Origin: Acidiphilium acidophilum
Lineage (GTDB): Bacteria; Pseudomonadota; Alphaproteobacteria; Acetobacterales; Acetobacteraceae
Length of the DNA: 64,000 bases
Reading direction: 5' to 3'
Assembly (NCBI RefSeq): GCF_033842475.1
Contig: NZ_JAWXYB010000018.1
Span: 2,091,501 to 2,155,500, forward strand
Under the pieces are notes generated by a model. That model did no database searches. It had not been told where the DNA came from and saw nothing but the letters and a program-made list of their open reading frames with translations. Every line of letters begins with the position of its first letter. Positions within the stretch are counted from its first letter, which is position 1. The translations under genes were made by a program, and so were the position numbers. Shown here piece after piece: positions 1-9,303 of the stretch.

Positions 1-45
1 TCACGTCCGCTGCGGGTGCCCGACATCGTCAGATCGAGCGGGGCG

Positions 46-825
46 TCAGTAGCCCGACCCGTTGTAGCCACCCGTCATCGGGCCGCCATAGCCGCTGACC
101 GGGCCACCGCTGGTGGTGAACGGCCCGCCCTTGGGGAAGTTCATGTCCATGCTGCCCATGTTCATCGGGCCGGAGCTGCCGGACATCGGACCGGTGCTGC
201 CGCCGAACGGACCGCTCGATCCGCTCATCGGGCCGGGCCCGTTGGACGTGCCGTAATACGGCGCCGGATAAGGCTGCGGCGCGTAGTATTGCGGCGGCGG
301 GGGCGGGTAATAGCCCGGCGCCGGCTGCATCTGCGGAGCGGGCTGCATTTGCGGCTGCTGCGGCATCGGAGGCTGCTGATAGGCAACCGGCGGCGGCGCG
401 TAGTATTGCGGCGGCGGCGGGGCATAACCCGGCTGCGCGCCGGTTCCCTGATAGCCGCCGGTCATCGGTCCGCCATAGCCGCTCATCGGGCCGGTGCTGC
501 CGGACATCGGGCCGCCCTTCGGGAAGTTCATGTCCATGCTGCCCATGTCCATCGGGCCGGTGCTGCCGGACATCGGACCGGTGCTGCCGCCATAGGTGCC
601 GCTGTTGCCCATCATGGGACCCGGGCCGTTCTGGGCCGGGGCGCTCGGGTAGCCGTAGTAATACGGCGGCGGCGCGTAGGTCGGCGGTGCGGCTGCCGGC
701 GTGGTGGCCGCCGGGGTCGATTTGGCCGGTGCGCCTTGTGCCAGGGCCGACCCCGCCATCAGGCCCATTGCGGCGATACAGCCGATCCCGGTGGTCAGGA
801 TCAATCGTCTCTTACTCTCTTGCAC
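46..825 (-). CDS. Secreted Gly/Pro/Met/Tyr-rich repeat protein
   Basis: This 259-residue protein is of unknown function. It starts with GTG, preceded by AAGGAG at seven bases. Residues 1-29 form a signal peptide with a probable cut after SALA. The rest is low complexity: Pro/Tyr stretches (PPPPPQYYAPQP-like) alternate with GPMSGS-type repeats. A block at residues 66-126 recurs at 195-254, including the shared core MGSMDMNFPKGGP, so the protein arose by internal duplication. It is the last gene of the minus-strand series that begins at sqr, 182 bases after the related Tyr/Pro-rich gene. Its composition recalls sulfur globule envelope proteins, which are secreted and rich in Gly, Pro and Tyr, but no homology is shown. 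The reading frame is solid; the role is a guess. Confidence 0.75.
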   Translation of the reverse strand: MQESKRRLILTTGIGCIAAMGLMAGSALAQGAPAKSTPAATTPAAAPPTYAPPPYYYGYPSAPAQNGPGPMMGNSGTYGGSTGPMSGSTGPMDMGSMDMNFPKGGPMSGSTGPMSGYGGPMTGGYQGTGAQPGYAPPPPQYYAPPPVAYQQPPMPQQPQMQPAPQMQPAPGYYPPPPPQYYAPQPYPAPYYGTSNGPGPMSGSSGPFGGSTGPMSGSSGPMNMGSMDMNFPKGGPFTTSGGPVSGYGGPMTGGYNGSGY

Positions 826-1007
826 GTCACTCTCCTTCGGTGTTTCGATTCACTTGCATCGCTTTTCGGCAGAGGCGGAGGAATTCCGCATCTGCGATGG
901 TCAGGCCGTGGCGGCAGCGGGGGCGAACCCTCGCTGTGCCGGACCGCATTCGGCAAACGGGGCATGACAAGCCCCCCAACGACCCGTTGCCGGCGGGATC
1001 ACCAGGT

Positions 1008-2543
1008 TCATTTCTGGACCTGCTGAGACGGGGCCATCCAGAAGCCGGGGGATGGCGAATTCGATGGCGCGGAGGCACCAGCCGGTGCCTGCGGCGCGGA
1101 GCCGGTGCCGTAGGAGGCCCAGACCGTGTTCGGACGGGTCTTGAGCGGCGTGGCACCAGTTGAGGCCGGACTTGCCGCGACGGGTGCTGCCGGTGCCAAA
1201 GCCGGAATCGGGGCCGGGGCGGCCGTGTTTTCTGCCCTCGCGAACGGCGCGTAGGGAGTGACGTAGGCCCGCGGTACATAGGCCTGCGGGACGTAGCCGC
1301 CGATGGTTGCTCCATATTGATACATCACCGGGCGCGACCAGACCTGGGGCGCTGGATATCGATATTGCGGTGCGCGATAGGCCGGTTCCGCCTGCGGATA
1401 TCCGTAAGGGGCGGCATAGGGCCTCGGCTGAACATTCACCGGCCAGCGCGCGACCGGATAGGCCACCGGCATTGCCGGGTAATAGTATTGCGGTGGCGCT
1501 GCGTAGCGCGGCTGCGCGTACCAGACCCGTTGCGCGTAATAGGGCTGCGGCTGGGGCCGATAATAGGCCTGCGGCGCCATGACCGCGTTGTTCTGCGGCA
1601 TCGCGTAGCCGTAAGGCGGGGGATAATAGCCGGGGGGCGCCATCATCGGGCGCATCTGCGGCTGTTGCGGCGGTTGGGTCTGTTGCGGCTGAGCCGTTTT
1701 CTGCTGCGCGGGTTTGCCGGGATCGGACTTCGCCCCGTTCGGCGCAGCTGCGGCGTGCTGCGGTGCCGTCTGGTTATTCTGTTGCGGCGCGTTCTGCTGC
1801 GGTCGGGCCATCATCGGCTGCGCGCCATAGGCAGGGTAGCCATAGGGCAGCGGATAATAGCCGGGCGGAGCCCAGCCATAGGGCATCTGCGGATAATAGG
1901 GGTGGGGATAATAGCCCGGCTGCATCGGCTGTTGCGGTTGCGGCGCGGGATGCGGCTGTGCAGCCTGCTGTTGCGGCTGAGGCTTCGCTGCCTGCTGGGG
2001 CTGGGGCTGGGGCTGGGGCTGGGGCTGCTGCGGTTGTGGCTGCGCCATTTGCGGCGGATAGCCGTAGGGCATCGGATAATAGGGACGCGGATAATAGCCC
2101 GGCTGCATCGGCATCGGGTGTGGCGGCGCCGCCATCGGGTGTTGCTGCTCTGCCTGGGGCTGCGGCTTGGCCATCATCGGCTGGGGCCGCTGCTGCATCT
2201 GCTGAGGCTGCGGCGGGTAGCCATACGGCATCGGGCGGTCGTAGCCCGGCGGCGGATAATAGCCCTGTTGCGGCGCGACCATCGGGTATTGCGGCCGCAT
2301 GTATCCGTAAGGCGGCATCGCGACGTAACCGGGTGCCGGATAATAGCCCTGAGCCGGGGCCATCCGGGGCGCGGTCGCCTGCGGCTGCGCGACGAACGGG
2401 CCGGGTGGCGGCGGCACCTGCTGGGTCGGCGGCGTGGCAGCGGCGGGTGCCGCGGCAATCGGCCCCGCATAGGCCGCGCCGAGCGCGAGATAGGCGACCC
2501 CGCCGATCAGGCTCCATTTCAACAGACTGATTTTACGTTTCAT
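1008..2543 (-). CDS. Secreted Pro/Tyr/Gln-rich repeat protein
   Basis: This 511-residue exported protein is of unknown function. The start at 2543 is chosen because GGAGGAG lies eight bases upstream, whereas the frame opens 11 codons earlier without a good site. The N-terminus MKRKISLLKW plus a hydrophobic stretch is a signal peptide or anchor. The mature part is almost entirely repeats such as PGYYP, PYGYP and MQPGYYPHPYYP, with Gln-rich linkers. It has no recognisable enzymatic domain. It begins 36 bases after the RND pump gene and is probably cotranscribed with it. The regular Pro/Tyr pattern suggests an extended structural or surface protein. Together with the sulfide oxidation genes upstream, it could be a sulfur-globule-like or sulfur-contact protein (inference). 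Confidence 0.75.
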   Translation of the reverse strand: MKRKISLLKWSLIGGVAYLALGAAYAGPIAAAPAAATPPTQQVPPPPGPFVAQPQATAPRMAPAQGYYPAPGYVAMPPYGYMRPQYPMVAPQQGYYPPPGYDRPMPYGYPPQPQQMQQRPQPMMAKPQPQAEQQHPMAAPPHPMPMQPGYYPRPYYPMPYGYPPQMAQPQPQQPQPQPQPQPQQAAKPQPQQQAAQPHPAPQPQQPMQPGYYPHPYYPQMPYGWAPPGYYPLPYGYPAYGAQPMMARPQQNAPQQNNQTAPQHAAAAPNGAKSDPGKPAQQKTAQPQQTQPPQQPQMRPMMAPPGYYPPPYGYAMPQNNAVMAPQAYYRPQPQPYYAQRVWYAQPRYAAPPQYYYPAMPVAYPVARWPVNVQPRPYAAPYGYPQAEPAYRAPQYRYPAPQVWSRPVMYQYGATIGGYVPQAYVPRAYVTPYAPFARAENTAAPAPIPALAPAAPVAASPASTGATPLKTRPNTVWASYGTGSAPQAPAGASAPSNSPSPGFWMAPSQQVQK

Positions 2544-2579
2544 TTCGATTTCTCCTCCACCTTTCTCGTGTCGCATCGT

Positions 2580-5500
2580 CTAACCTTCGTATGTGCCGTA
2601 GGGCACCGTCGCGGGTCCGGCCGGGACTGGCTGTGCCGGGGGCGCCTCGGGCTCGCCTTCATCATCGGCCTGACGCCGCATTTCGTGCGGCAGCAGGTAA
2701 TTGCCCGCAATGTTGATGCCGAGCGGCACCACGATCAGGGTCAGCAAGGTCGAGACCAAGGTGCCGAACAGCAGCGACAGGCCCATGCCCTGGAAAATCG
2801 GCGAGCTGATGATGAACATCGAGCCGATCATCAGCACCGCCGCGGTGATCAGGATCGGGCGGGTGCGCGCCGCGCAGGCGGCAACCACGGCCTCGCGCAC
2901 GGTCGCCCCCTCGATCACCGCGTGCTGGGCGAAATCGACCAGCAGGATCGAGTTGCGCACGATGATGCCCATGAGCGCGATGAAGCCGATCATCGAGGTT
3001 GCAGTGAAGGGCGCGCCGAACAGCCAGTGGCCGGGAACGATCCCGAGCATGGTCAGGAAGATCGGCACCATGATCACCACCGGCATCACGAGGCCACGGA
3101 ATTCAGCGGCGAGCACCATGTAGATCAGGAAGAACGCGACACCGAAGGCGATTCCCATGTCGAGGAAGGTCTCGAACGTCACGGTCCAGCTGCCGGTCCA
3201 GTAACAGCCCACCTTGTTCACGTCGGTCGGGGGGGCCGTGTAGGTGCAGGTGGGGTATTTCGCCTTCTGCAGCATGGTATCGACTTCGAGCATCCCGTAG
3301 ATCGGGGCGGCGAGCTGGCCGATCGAGGCACCGGTGACGTAGGCGACCGAGCGGAGATCGCGTTGCAGCAGGGTCGGTTCCTCATGGCTGAGCTTGGGTG
3401 TGCCGACCTCGCTGAGCGGGACCGCGCTGCCCTGATCGGTCGAGACCGGGAGTTGCAGCAGCTTGCCGGCTTCGGCGCGGGTGCCCATCGGCACGCTCAG
3501 CTTGACCGGCACGGTTTTGAACGTGCCGCCCTGGGGCAGCGAGGCGATGGTTTCATCGTTCAGGGCGAGTTCGAGGCTGCGCTTGATCGAGCGATCATCG
3601 ACCCCGGCGATCGCGGCCTTGAGCTGGTCGATCTTGAAGTGCCAGACCGGGTAGGCGTATTCGATCGAACTATCGACCTCGCCGATGCTGCGCGCCTTGC
3701 CGAAATCATGCGCGAGCACGGTCGCGAATTTGTCGCGGGCCTGCTGGTCCGGGCCGTACACCACGGCGACCACGCTGCGACGGACCGGCGGGCCGGGCGG
3801 CGATTCCACCACCTGAACCGATTTGATCGGCGTCTTGAGCGTTTTGGCCAGCGCATCGAGATTGGCCACGGCGCGCAGGGCAATGGCGTGGCTCTGCATC
3901 GGGCGGCGGTCGTTCAGCTCGACATGGATCATCGCCTGCCACGGCTTGTCGCGCAGGTAGTAGTGCCGCACCATGCCGTTGAACGAAAACGGCTCGGGCG
4001 CGCCGACATAGAGCTGGCTGTTCTTGACGTAGCGCATCCGGTCGATCCGCTCGATCATCGCACGGGCGGTATTATAGGTCTCCTCGACCGGCGTGCCCGC
4101 GCGCATGCTCAGCACCACGTCGAAATGATTGACGTTGTCCTCCGGCAGCATTGTCATGATGACGCCATCGAAATAGAACAGCGCGCCGACCCCGGCGAGG
4201 CCCATCACGATAAGCCCGATCAGCGCCCCGCGCCGCCACGCTTTGGCCAGCAACCCGTCCATCATCCATTTGTAAAAGCCGGCCAGTTTGCGGCTCTGGC
4301 GGTGCTCGCGCTCGCCCGCGCGGCGCATCCGCGCCAAGTTGGGCGGAATTTTCTGGATCAGATAGGGGGTAAACACGAAGGCGGCGAACAGCGAGAAGAT
4401 CATCGCGGCCGATCCGAGGATCGGGATCGCGATCATGTACGGCCCCATCATGCCGCGCACGAAGGCCATCGGCAGCAGGGCGACCACGACGGTGAGGGTC
4501 GCCACGATGGTCGGGTTGCCGACTTCGCGCACGGCGTCGATCGTGATCGCCGCCGTGACGCGCCCGGCCTCCAGCCAGCGGCGATAGATGTTCTCGACCA
4601 CCACGATCGCGTCGTCGACCAGGATGGCGATGGTCAGGATCAACGCGAACAGGCTGACCCGGTTGAGGGTGTAGCCGAGGTGCTGGGCGAGGAAGATCGT
4701 GAACAGGATCACCACCGGGATGATCAGCAGGGTCACGAAGGCCGGTCGCCAGCCGAGGACCAGGAACACCAGGAAGGCGACCAGCGAGGTTTCCAGAACC
4801 AGCTTGAACAGCAGCTCGTTGACCTTGCCTTCAGCCGATTTGCCCTCGTTGCGGCTGACCGTGACATGCACGTCGTTCGGGATGATCGTGCCTTCGAAAC
4901 TCTTGAGGTTCGCGAGGATCTGATGCGCCATGACCACGGTGTTCGCGCCCGATTTTTTCGCGATCGCGATGGTCACCGCCGGGGCCCCGTTCACCGCCGT
5001 GTGGTGGACGCCGCCGGGGGCGAAGAACTGCACCATCTTGTTGGGCGCGCCGGCACCGAACGTGACCTTGGCGACCTGATCGAGATAGACCGGCGAGCCG
5101 TGATAGACGCCGACCACGAGGTTTTCGATCTCCTGCGGATTGGAGAGGAACTTGCCGGTATAGACCTTGAGATAATGATTGGACTGGGTGATGTGCCCGA
5201 CCTCGGCCGACAAATTCGCGGTGCGAATGACCTCGGCGATTTTGGTCAGGGGAATATCGTAGGCGTTGAGCCGGCTCGGCAGCACGTGGATCTGCACTTC
5301 CTCGCGCTGGCCGTGGACGGTGAATCCGTCCGCCGTGCCGGGGATCGTCATCAGTTCCTGCAGCACCACCTGCCCGATATCGTCGAGCCGGGCCGGGCCC
5401 ATCGTTTTGGACCAGAGCGTGACGTTGAAGAACGGAACGCTGTTCACCCCCTTCGGCACCACCAGCGGCTGCGAGGCGCCCGCCGGCATGGCGTTGAGAT

Positions 5501-6020
5501 GGCTGAAAATCTTGGTGTAGAGGCGCTGCAACGCGTCGGTCGCGTGCTGACCGACCGCGAACCTCACCGTGACCATCGAGCGGCCCGGCTCGGACACGCC
5601 ATAGACATGTCGGACGCCCTGAAGGCTGGTCATCAGCAGTTCGAGCGGATCGGTCACCAGCCGCTCGACCTGGTTGGGCGAGGCGCCGGGATAGCTCACG
5701 AAGATATCGACGAAAGGCACCGAAATCTGCGGATTCTGCTGATACGGGATCTGAAAGAAGCCGATCAGGCCGAAGAAGAAAGCCATGATGTAGAGCAGCG
5801 GCGTGACCGGCGAGCGGACGAACATCCGCGCGATGCCACCGGCGAGGCCGGGCGATTTCGGCGTTTGCGGGGACGCACCGCGCGGGCCGTGGCGCTCGCC
5901 GCGTGGATCGCCGGTGGTGTCCCGCGCGGCGGGTGGCGATTGCGGGTTCACGCCCGCACCGCCGGCATTGCGGCCATCGTCCGGCGCCGCAGGCGGCGGT
6001 GGGCCGGGGTAATCATCCAC
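2580..6020 (-). CDS. RND efflux transporter, inner-membrane pump subunit
   Basis: This 1146-residue AcrB-like proton-driven pump has two copies of the RND fold. About 65 extra residues, rich in Pro, Gly and Asp, precede TM1 (RSPVTPLLYIMAFFFG). The TM4 proton relay DDAIVVVENIYRR is intact. The TM10 position that is Lys in AcrB (AKNAIL) is Arg here (VRNSIL), a variant common in this subgroup. A periplasmic loop near residues 930-950 has two Cys. The start is GTG at 6018-6020, overlapping the adaptor gene stop by eight bases, which implies translational coupling. No TolC-type outer membrane factor is encoded nearby. Its place after sqr and the YeeE genes suggests export of a sulfur compound or a linked stress product (inference); substrates cannot be read from sequence. 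Confidence 0.93.
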   Translation of the reverse strand: MDDYPGPPPPAAPDDGRNAGGAGVNPQSPPAARDTTGDPRGERHGPRGASPQTPKSPGLAGGIARMFVRSPVTPLLYIMAFFFGLIGFFQIPYQQNPQISVPFVDIFVSYPGASPNQVERLVTDPLELLMTSLQGVRHVYGVSEPGRSMVTVRFAVGQHATDALQRLYTKIFSHLNAMPAGASQPLVVPKGVNSVPFFNVTLWSKTMGPARLDDIGQVVLQELMTIPGTADGFTVHGQREEVQIHVLPSRLNAYDIPLTKIAEVIRTANLSAEVGHITQSNHYLKVYTGKFLSNPQEIENLVVGVYHGSPVYLDQVAKVTFGAGAPNKMVQFFAPGGVHHTAVNGAPAVTIAIAKKSGANTVVMAHQILANLKSFEGTIIPNDVHVTVSRNEGKSAEGKVNELLFKLVLETSLVAFLVFLVLGWRPAFVTLLIIPVVILFTIFLAQHLGYTLNRVSLFALILTIAILVDDAIVVVENIYRRWLEAGRVTAAITIDAVREVGNPTIVATLTVVVALLPMAFVRGMMGPYMIAIPILGSAAMIFSLFAAFVFTPYLIQKIPPNLARMRRAGEREHRQSRKLAGFYKWMMDGLLAKAWRRGALIGLIVMGLAGVGALFYFDGVIMTMLPEDNVNHFDVVLSMRAGTPVEETYNTARAMIERIDRMRYVKNSQLYVGAPEPFSFNGMVRHYYLRDKPWQAMIHVELNDRRPMQSHAIALRAVANLDALAKTLKTPIKSVQVVESPPGPPVRRSVVAVVYGPDQQARDKFATVLAHDFGKARSIGEVDSSIEYAYPVWHFKIDQLKAAIAGVDDRSIKRSLELALNDETIASLPQGGTFKTVPVKLSVPMGTRAEAGKLLQLPVSTDQGSAVPLSEVGTPKLSHEEPTLLQRDLRSVAYVTGASIGQLAAPIYGMLEVDTMLQKAKYPTCTYTAPPTDVNKVGCYWTGSWTVTFETFLDMGIAFGVAFFLIYMVLAAEFRGLVMPVVIMVPIFLTMLGIVPGHWLFGAPFTATSMIGFIALMGIIVRNSILLVDFAQHAVIEGATVREAVVAACAARTRPILITAAVLMIGSMFIISSPIFQGMGLSLLFGTLVSTLLTLIVVPLGINIAGNYLLPHEMRRQADDEGEPEAPPAQPVPAGPATVPYGTYEG

Positions 6021-7221
6021 GGGAGGACGCGCCTGAACGGTCGGCCACGGTGTGCGGCGTGTGGCCCGGCTCCCAGCCGCTCGCCGCGTGGGCCGGCGGA
6101 TGCAGCACGACCTGATCGCCCGATTTCAGCCCGGCCAGCACCACGACCATGCCGTGCGGCAGGGTTTCACCGAGGCGCAGAACATGGATTTCGGTCTTGT
6201 GCGTGTGCGGGTTCACCACCAGCACGCACGGCAGGTAATATCCCTTGATCAGCGCGGTTTCCGGCACCGCGACCTGCGGGCTCTGGCTGACCCCATCCGC
6301 GCCGTTCCCCGGCAGGGTGATGGTCGCGTACATGCCGGAAGCGACCGGCGCACCGGGCGGCAGCATGATCTTGATCGGCACGGTATGGGTGGACGGAGCG
6401 GCGAGCGGATAGATCTGATAGATGATTCCGGGCAGCTCGGTCCGCCCGATCGTGATCGGCACGGGTTGGCCGAGGCGCATGCTGGGAACCAGATCCTCGG
6501 GCACATCCACCTTGACCAGCATCCGCGATACATCGGCGAGGACCAGCAGCGGCGAACCGGGCTGCACCGTGCCGCCGACCTCGACCTGTTTGGACATGAT
6601 CACGCCATCGAACGGGGCGTAGGTATCGGTATCGGACAGCGCACTCTGCGCGTTCGCGACCCTGGCCTGGGCGACGCGGATCTGCTGTTCGGCCAGCAGA
6701 AGCTCGTCTTTCGACTGCACCGTATCCGCATAGCGGTCGAGGCCCGGATCCTGGAGTCCGGCCATCTGCGCGAACGGCCCGGTGAAGTAATGATTGAACA
6801 GGCCGGACGGGCCGATCGACATCGGGCTCGCAACATTGTTCGAGCGCGGCGAGTAGAGCTGGCGGGTATACTGGATGTTCGCGGTCTGCCAGCCGATCTG
6901 CGCCGAGAGCAGTTCGGCCTGGGCTTCCTGAAGATTGGCCATCTGCGCGGAATTGTTGACCGCGACGACGACCTGCCCGGCGGTGACGCGGGTGCCGATC
7001 GAGCCGAGCACGAAATTGACCCGGCCAGAAACCAGCGAGACCGCATCGATGGTTCGCAGCGGCACGACGACGCCGCCGAGGCTGATCTGATTGGCCGATT
7101 TCGCCGAGTTCGGTGCAATGGTCGAGATCGGCGCACCGGCGGCATGGGCGGGAACTCCGGTGCCGACCAGCACAACCCCGCCGAGGGTCAGCAGAAGCGC
7201 ACGCAGGGTCGATCTATGCAT
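6013..7221 (-). CDS. RND periplasmic adaptor (HlyD/membrane fusion protein family)
   Basis: This 402-residue periplasmic adaptor would link the RND pump to an outer membrane channel. The start at 7221 (MHRSTLRALLLTLGG) gives a clean signal peptide and has GGAG upstream; the frame is open 12 codons further. The first biotinyl-lipoyl half is VSGRVNFVLGSIGTRVTAGQ. It is followed by a helical hairpin (roughly residues 110-200) and the second lipoyl half (YAPFDGVIMSKQVEVGGTVQ). Then come beta-barrel and membrane-proximal domains (VKVDVPEDLVPSMRLGQPV). The hairpin includes an atypical Pro/Gly/Asn-rich insert. Its stop overlaps the pump start. Confidence 0.9.
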   Translation of the reverse strand: MHRSTLRALLLTLGGVVLVGTGVPAHAAGAPISTIAPNSAKSANQISLGGVVVPLRTIDAVSLVSGRVNFVLGSIGTRVTAGQVVVAVNNSAQMANLQEAQAELLSAQIGWQTANIQYTRQLYSPRSNNVASPMSIGPSGLFNHYFTGPFAQMAGLQDPGLDRYADTVQSKDELLLAEQQIRVAQARVANAQSALSDTDTYAPFDGVIMSKQVEVGGTVQPGSPLLVLADVSRMLVKVDVPEDLVPSMRLGQPVPITIGRTELPGIIYQIYPLAAPSTHTVPIKIMLPPGAPVASGMYATITLPGNGADGVSQSPQVAVPETALIKGYYLPCVLVVNPHTHKTEIHVLRLGETLPHGMVVVLAGLKSGDQVVLHPPAHAASGWEPGHTPHTVADRSGASSRG

Positions 7222-7341
7222 TTCCGGTCTCCGCCCTGTTTTCGATTTGCCTGCCATTTCGCTTCATTCCGCCCCGTCCGCTTTTGGTTCGTTTCGATAC
7301 TTCGTGATGCGCGGGTCTGACCGCGCCCTCTGCCTCGCCGC

Positions 7342-7788
7342 CTACGCCGACACGCCAACCCGCGCTGCCGCCGCCGATTTCGACTTGTTGAACAGCCGGT
7401 AGCCCCAGATGCCGATGATCATCGGCACGATGAACAGACCGACCGGCCCCGGATGGAGCACCAGATCCGCCACCGCCGGGCCGGGACACAGGCCCATCAA
7501 TCCCCAGCCGAGGCCGAACATCGCGGCCCCGCCGACCAGACGCAGGTTGATCCCGTGGCGCGGCAGCACCGCAAACGCATCGGTGAACAAGGGTTTTCTC
7601 AATGACCGCGCCGTGAGGAACCCCAACGCCATCACCGCTGCTCCCGCGCCCATGACCACGGCGACGCTGGGGTCCCAGCGGGGGCCGATCGACAGGAAAT
7701 TCAGCAGCTTCGCCGGATCGCCCATTCCGGAAATCAACAGGCCGGCGCTGAACAATACACCCGCGACCAAGGCGATGAGCACTCGCAT
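7342..7788 (-). CDS. YeeE/YedE-type transporter half (DUF6691)
   Basis: This 148-residue membrane protein has four or five hydrophobic segments and the family motif GLCPGPAV near residue 100. YeeE/YedE proteins carry sulfur compounds such as thiosulfate across the inner membrane using conserved Cys residues. In many bacteria they are split into two small genes, as here. The start is fixed by the TGATG junction with the upstream half: stop and start share one base. The frame remains open upstream but there runs antisense-like through the partner gene. It lies 120 bases before the RND adaptor gene. Confidence 0.88.
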   Translation of the reverse strand: MRVLIALVAGVLFSAGLLISGMGDPAKLLNFLSIGPRWDPSVAVVMGAGAAVMALGFLTARSLRKPLFTDAFAVLPRHGINLRLVGGAAMFGLGWGLMGLCPGPAVADLVLHPGPVGLFIVPMIIGIWGYRLFNKSKSAAAARVGVSA

Positions 7789-8228
7789 CAGAACATCCCG
7801 CCGATGACGCGGGTAAGAAAGACCGCGACGAAGGCGACGCCCATGAACGTCGCGGTGGCGGCGATGGAGCGCGGTGACAGTCGCGACAGGCCGCAGATAC
7901 CGTGCCCGGACCCGCACCCGCCGGCCAGCGCGGCACCGAGCCCGACCAGCAATCCCGCAGGAACCAGCAGCAGGCGCGGCCCCGAAAGTTGGAATGACGG
8001 GTCGATCCCGAGCACCCGGGCGATCAGGCCGGTCAGCAACATTCCCGCGATGAACGCAAGTTTCCAGTCCCGCTCCTTCGGCTCGATCAGGCCGCCGAGG
8101 ACACCGCTGACGCCCGCGACCCTGCCGTTGCCGATCCACAGGGTTGCGGCGCCGAGGCCGATCAGCGCGCCGCCGAAGAGGGAGAAAACCGGGGTGAAAC
8201 TGGTCGCGGGAGGAACGGGAAGCAGCAT
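7788..8228 (-). CDS. YeeE/YedE-type transporter half
   Basis: This 146-residue membrane protein has the signature GGCGSGHGICGLSRLS around residues 103-118, typical of YeeE/YedE (sulf_transp) proteins, where the Cys residues handle the sulfur substrate. It pairs with the gene that overlaps its stop codon. Similar pairs sit beside BigR/SqrR-regulated sulfide genes in other proteobacteria. It starts 65 bases after the ancestral stop of sqr. The IS5-family element in sqr lies between it and the sqr promoter, so its expression may now be weakened or driven from the element. Confidence 0.9.
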   Translation of the reverse strand: MLLPVPPATSFTPVFSLFGGALIGLGAATLWIGNGRVAGVSGVLGGLIEPKERDWKLAFIAGMLLTGLIARVLGIDPSFQLSGPRLLLVPAGLLVGLGAALAGGCGSGHGICGLSRLSPRSIAATATFMGVAFVAVFLTRVIGGMF

Positions 8229-8293
8229 CTTGAACTCTTTCGTCTATCAGAATTTTGGCGAACCGGGCCGGATTGAAGGTCCGGCCCGTGCCA

Positions 8294-8375
8294 TTATTCG
8301 GCGGCGTGGCGGGTCTGGGTCGCTTTCTGCTTCAACTTGTGGATTTTCATGGTCTTCATCATGAATTTCTCATAG
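8294..8375 (-). pseudogene. sqr: 3' remnant of sqr, cut off by an IS5-family insertion
   Basis: Read on the minus strand, this stretch continues the sqr frame after the insertion: KFMMKTMKIHKLKQK and so on to HAAE, then TAA at 8294-8296. Joined to the main fragment it rebuilds a 433-residue protein whose C-terminus matches the pattern of the Acidithiobacillus enzyme (SEPFYEK followed by KMMGI and RLK). This tail forms the amphipathic membrane-binding helix in characterised relatives. Confidence 0.85.
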
Positions 8376-9303
8376 TGTCCATCCGGGAACACCTTGAAAC
8401 TTTGGAGTCACTTGTGATTCCATAGCGGCGGCCCGATTCGCAGGAGCAGCCTGATGTGGACGAACGAGAACCGCGCCCGGTATGATCGCAGCAAGCTGCG
8501 CTATCCGAGCGATTTGACGGATGACGAGTGGGCGATCATCGGCCCGCTGATCCCGCCCGCCAAGCGTGGCGGCAACAAGCGTACGGTGAATGAGCGGCAG
8601 GTGATCAACGGGCTGATGTTCATCCTGAGTACCGGTTGCCAATGGGCGTCGCTGCCGAAAGATCTGCCTCCACGGAGCACGGTGAACGACTATTTTCGCC
8701 GTTGGAACGAGGATGGCACGCTCGATCGCATTCATCATGCGCTGTACGTCAGATGTCGCGAACAGGTTGACCGCGCGGCCAGTCCGACGGCTGCGATCAT
8801 TGACAGCCAGAGCGTCAAGAGCGCGGAAAAAGGGGGGGTCATATCGATCCGTCAGGGTTCGATGCGGGCAAGAAGATCAACGGCAAGAAGCGCCATGTCC
8901 TGGTAGACACGCAAGGCCTGCTGCTTTGCGCCATCGTCCACGCCGCCGACATCCAGGATCGGGACGGCGGCGTGATGCTGATGGGAACGCTGTTCGGTCT
9001 GTTTCCCTTTCTGCTCAAGCTTTATGCCGACGGTGGCTATCAAGGGCCGAAATTCCAGGAAGGGCTGGGCCGCGTGTGCGCTCAGATCAATGTCGAGATC
9101 GTCAAGCGCTCCGATATCGGAAAGTTCGTCGTTGTGCCCAAGCGCTGGATCGTTGAGCGAACCATCGGCTGGCTCAACCGTTGTCGCCGGTTGGCCAAGG
9201 ATTGGGAATGCCTCAACCAAAACGGACTTGCATTTCTACGCTGGGCATCCATCCGGCTGATGGTACGAAAACTCTGTAAGGAAACAAAATGATCCCGGAT
9301 GGA
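8376..9303 (+). mobile_element. IS5-family insertion sequence, about 928 bp
   Basis: Near-terminal inverted repeats GTCCATCCGGGA (8377-8388) and TCCCGGATGGAC (9293-9304) bound one transposase. A 7-base direct repeat CTCATAG stands at 8369-8375 and 9304-9310. The exact border is ambiguous by a base or more because repeat and element ends overlap. The element lies inside sqr in opposite orientation to it. Confidence 0.88.
8454..9292 (+). CDS. IS5-family transposase in two frames (probable -1 frameshift)
   Basis: The first frame (8454-8906) begins MWTNENRARYDRSKLRYPSD and carries DDEWAIIGPLIPP and the first catalytic region up to IIDSQSVKSAEKGG. The conserved continuation, HIDPSGFDAGKKINGKKRH through VDTQGLLL and YADGGYQG to the ERTIGWLNRCRRLAKDWE end motif, is in the -1 frame and stops at 9292. 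The switch point is A5G7 at 8827-8838. Several IS5 subgroups (IS427-like) express transposase by frameshifting, so this may be programmed rather than decay. The joined product would be about 280 residues. Confidence 0.85.

Noticed and set aside
1317-6248. Plus-strand open frame of 1643 codons opposite the RND pump and the Tyr/Pro-rich gene
   Set aside because: It is Arg/His/Asp-rich shadow sequence caused by GC-rich codons of the minus-strand genes; the minus frames have clear domains and ribosome sites.
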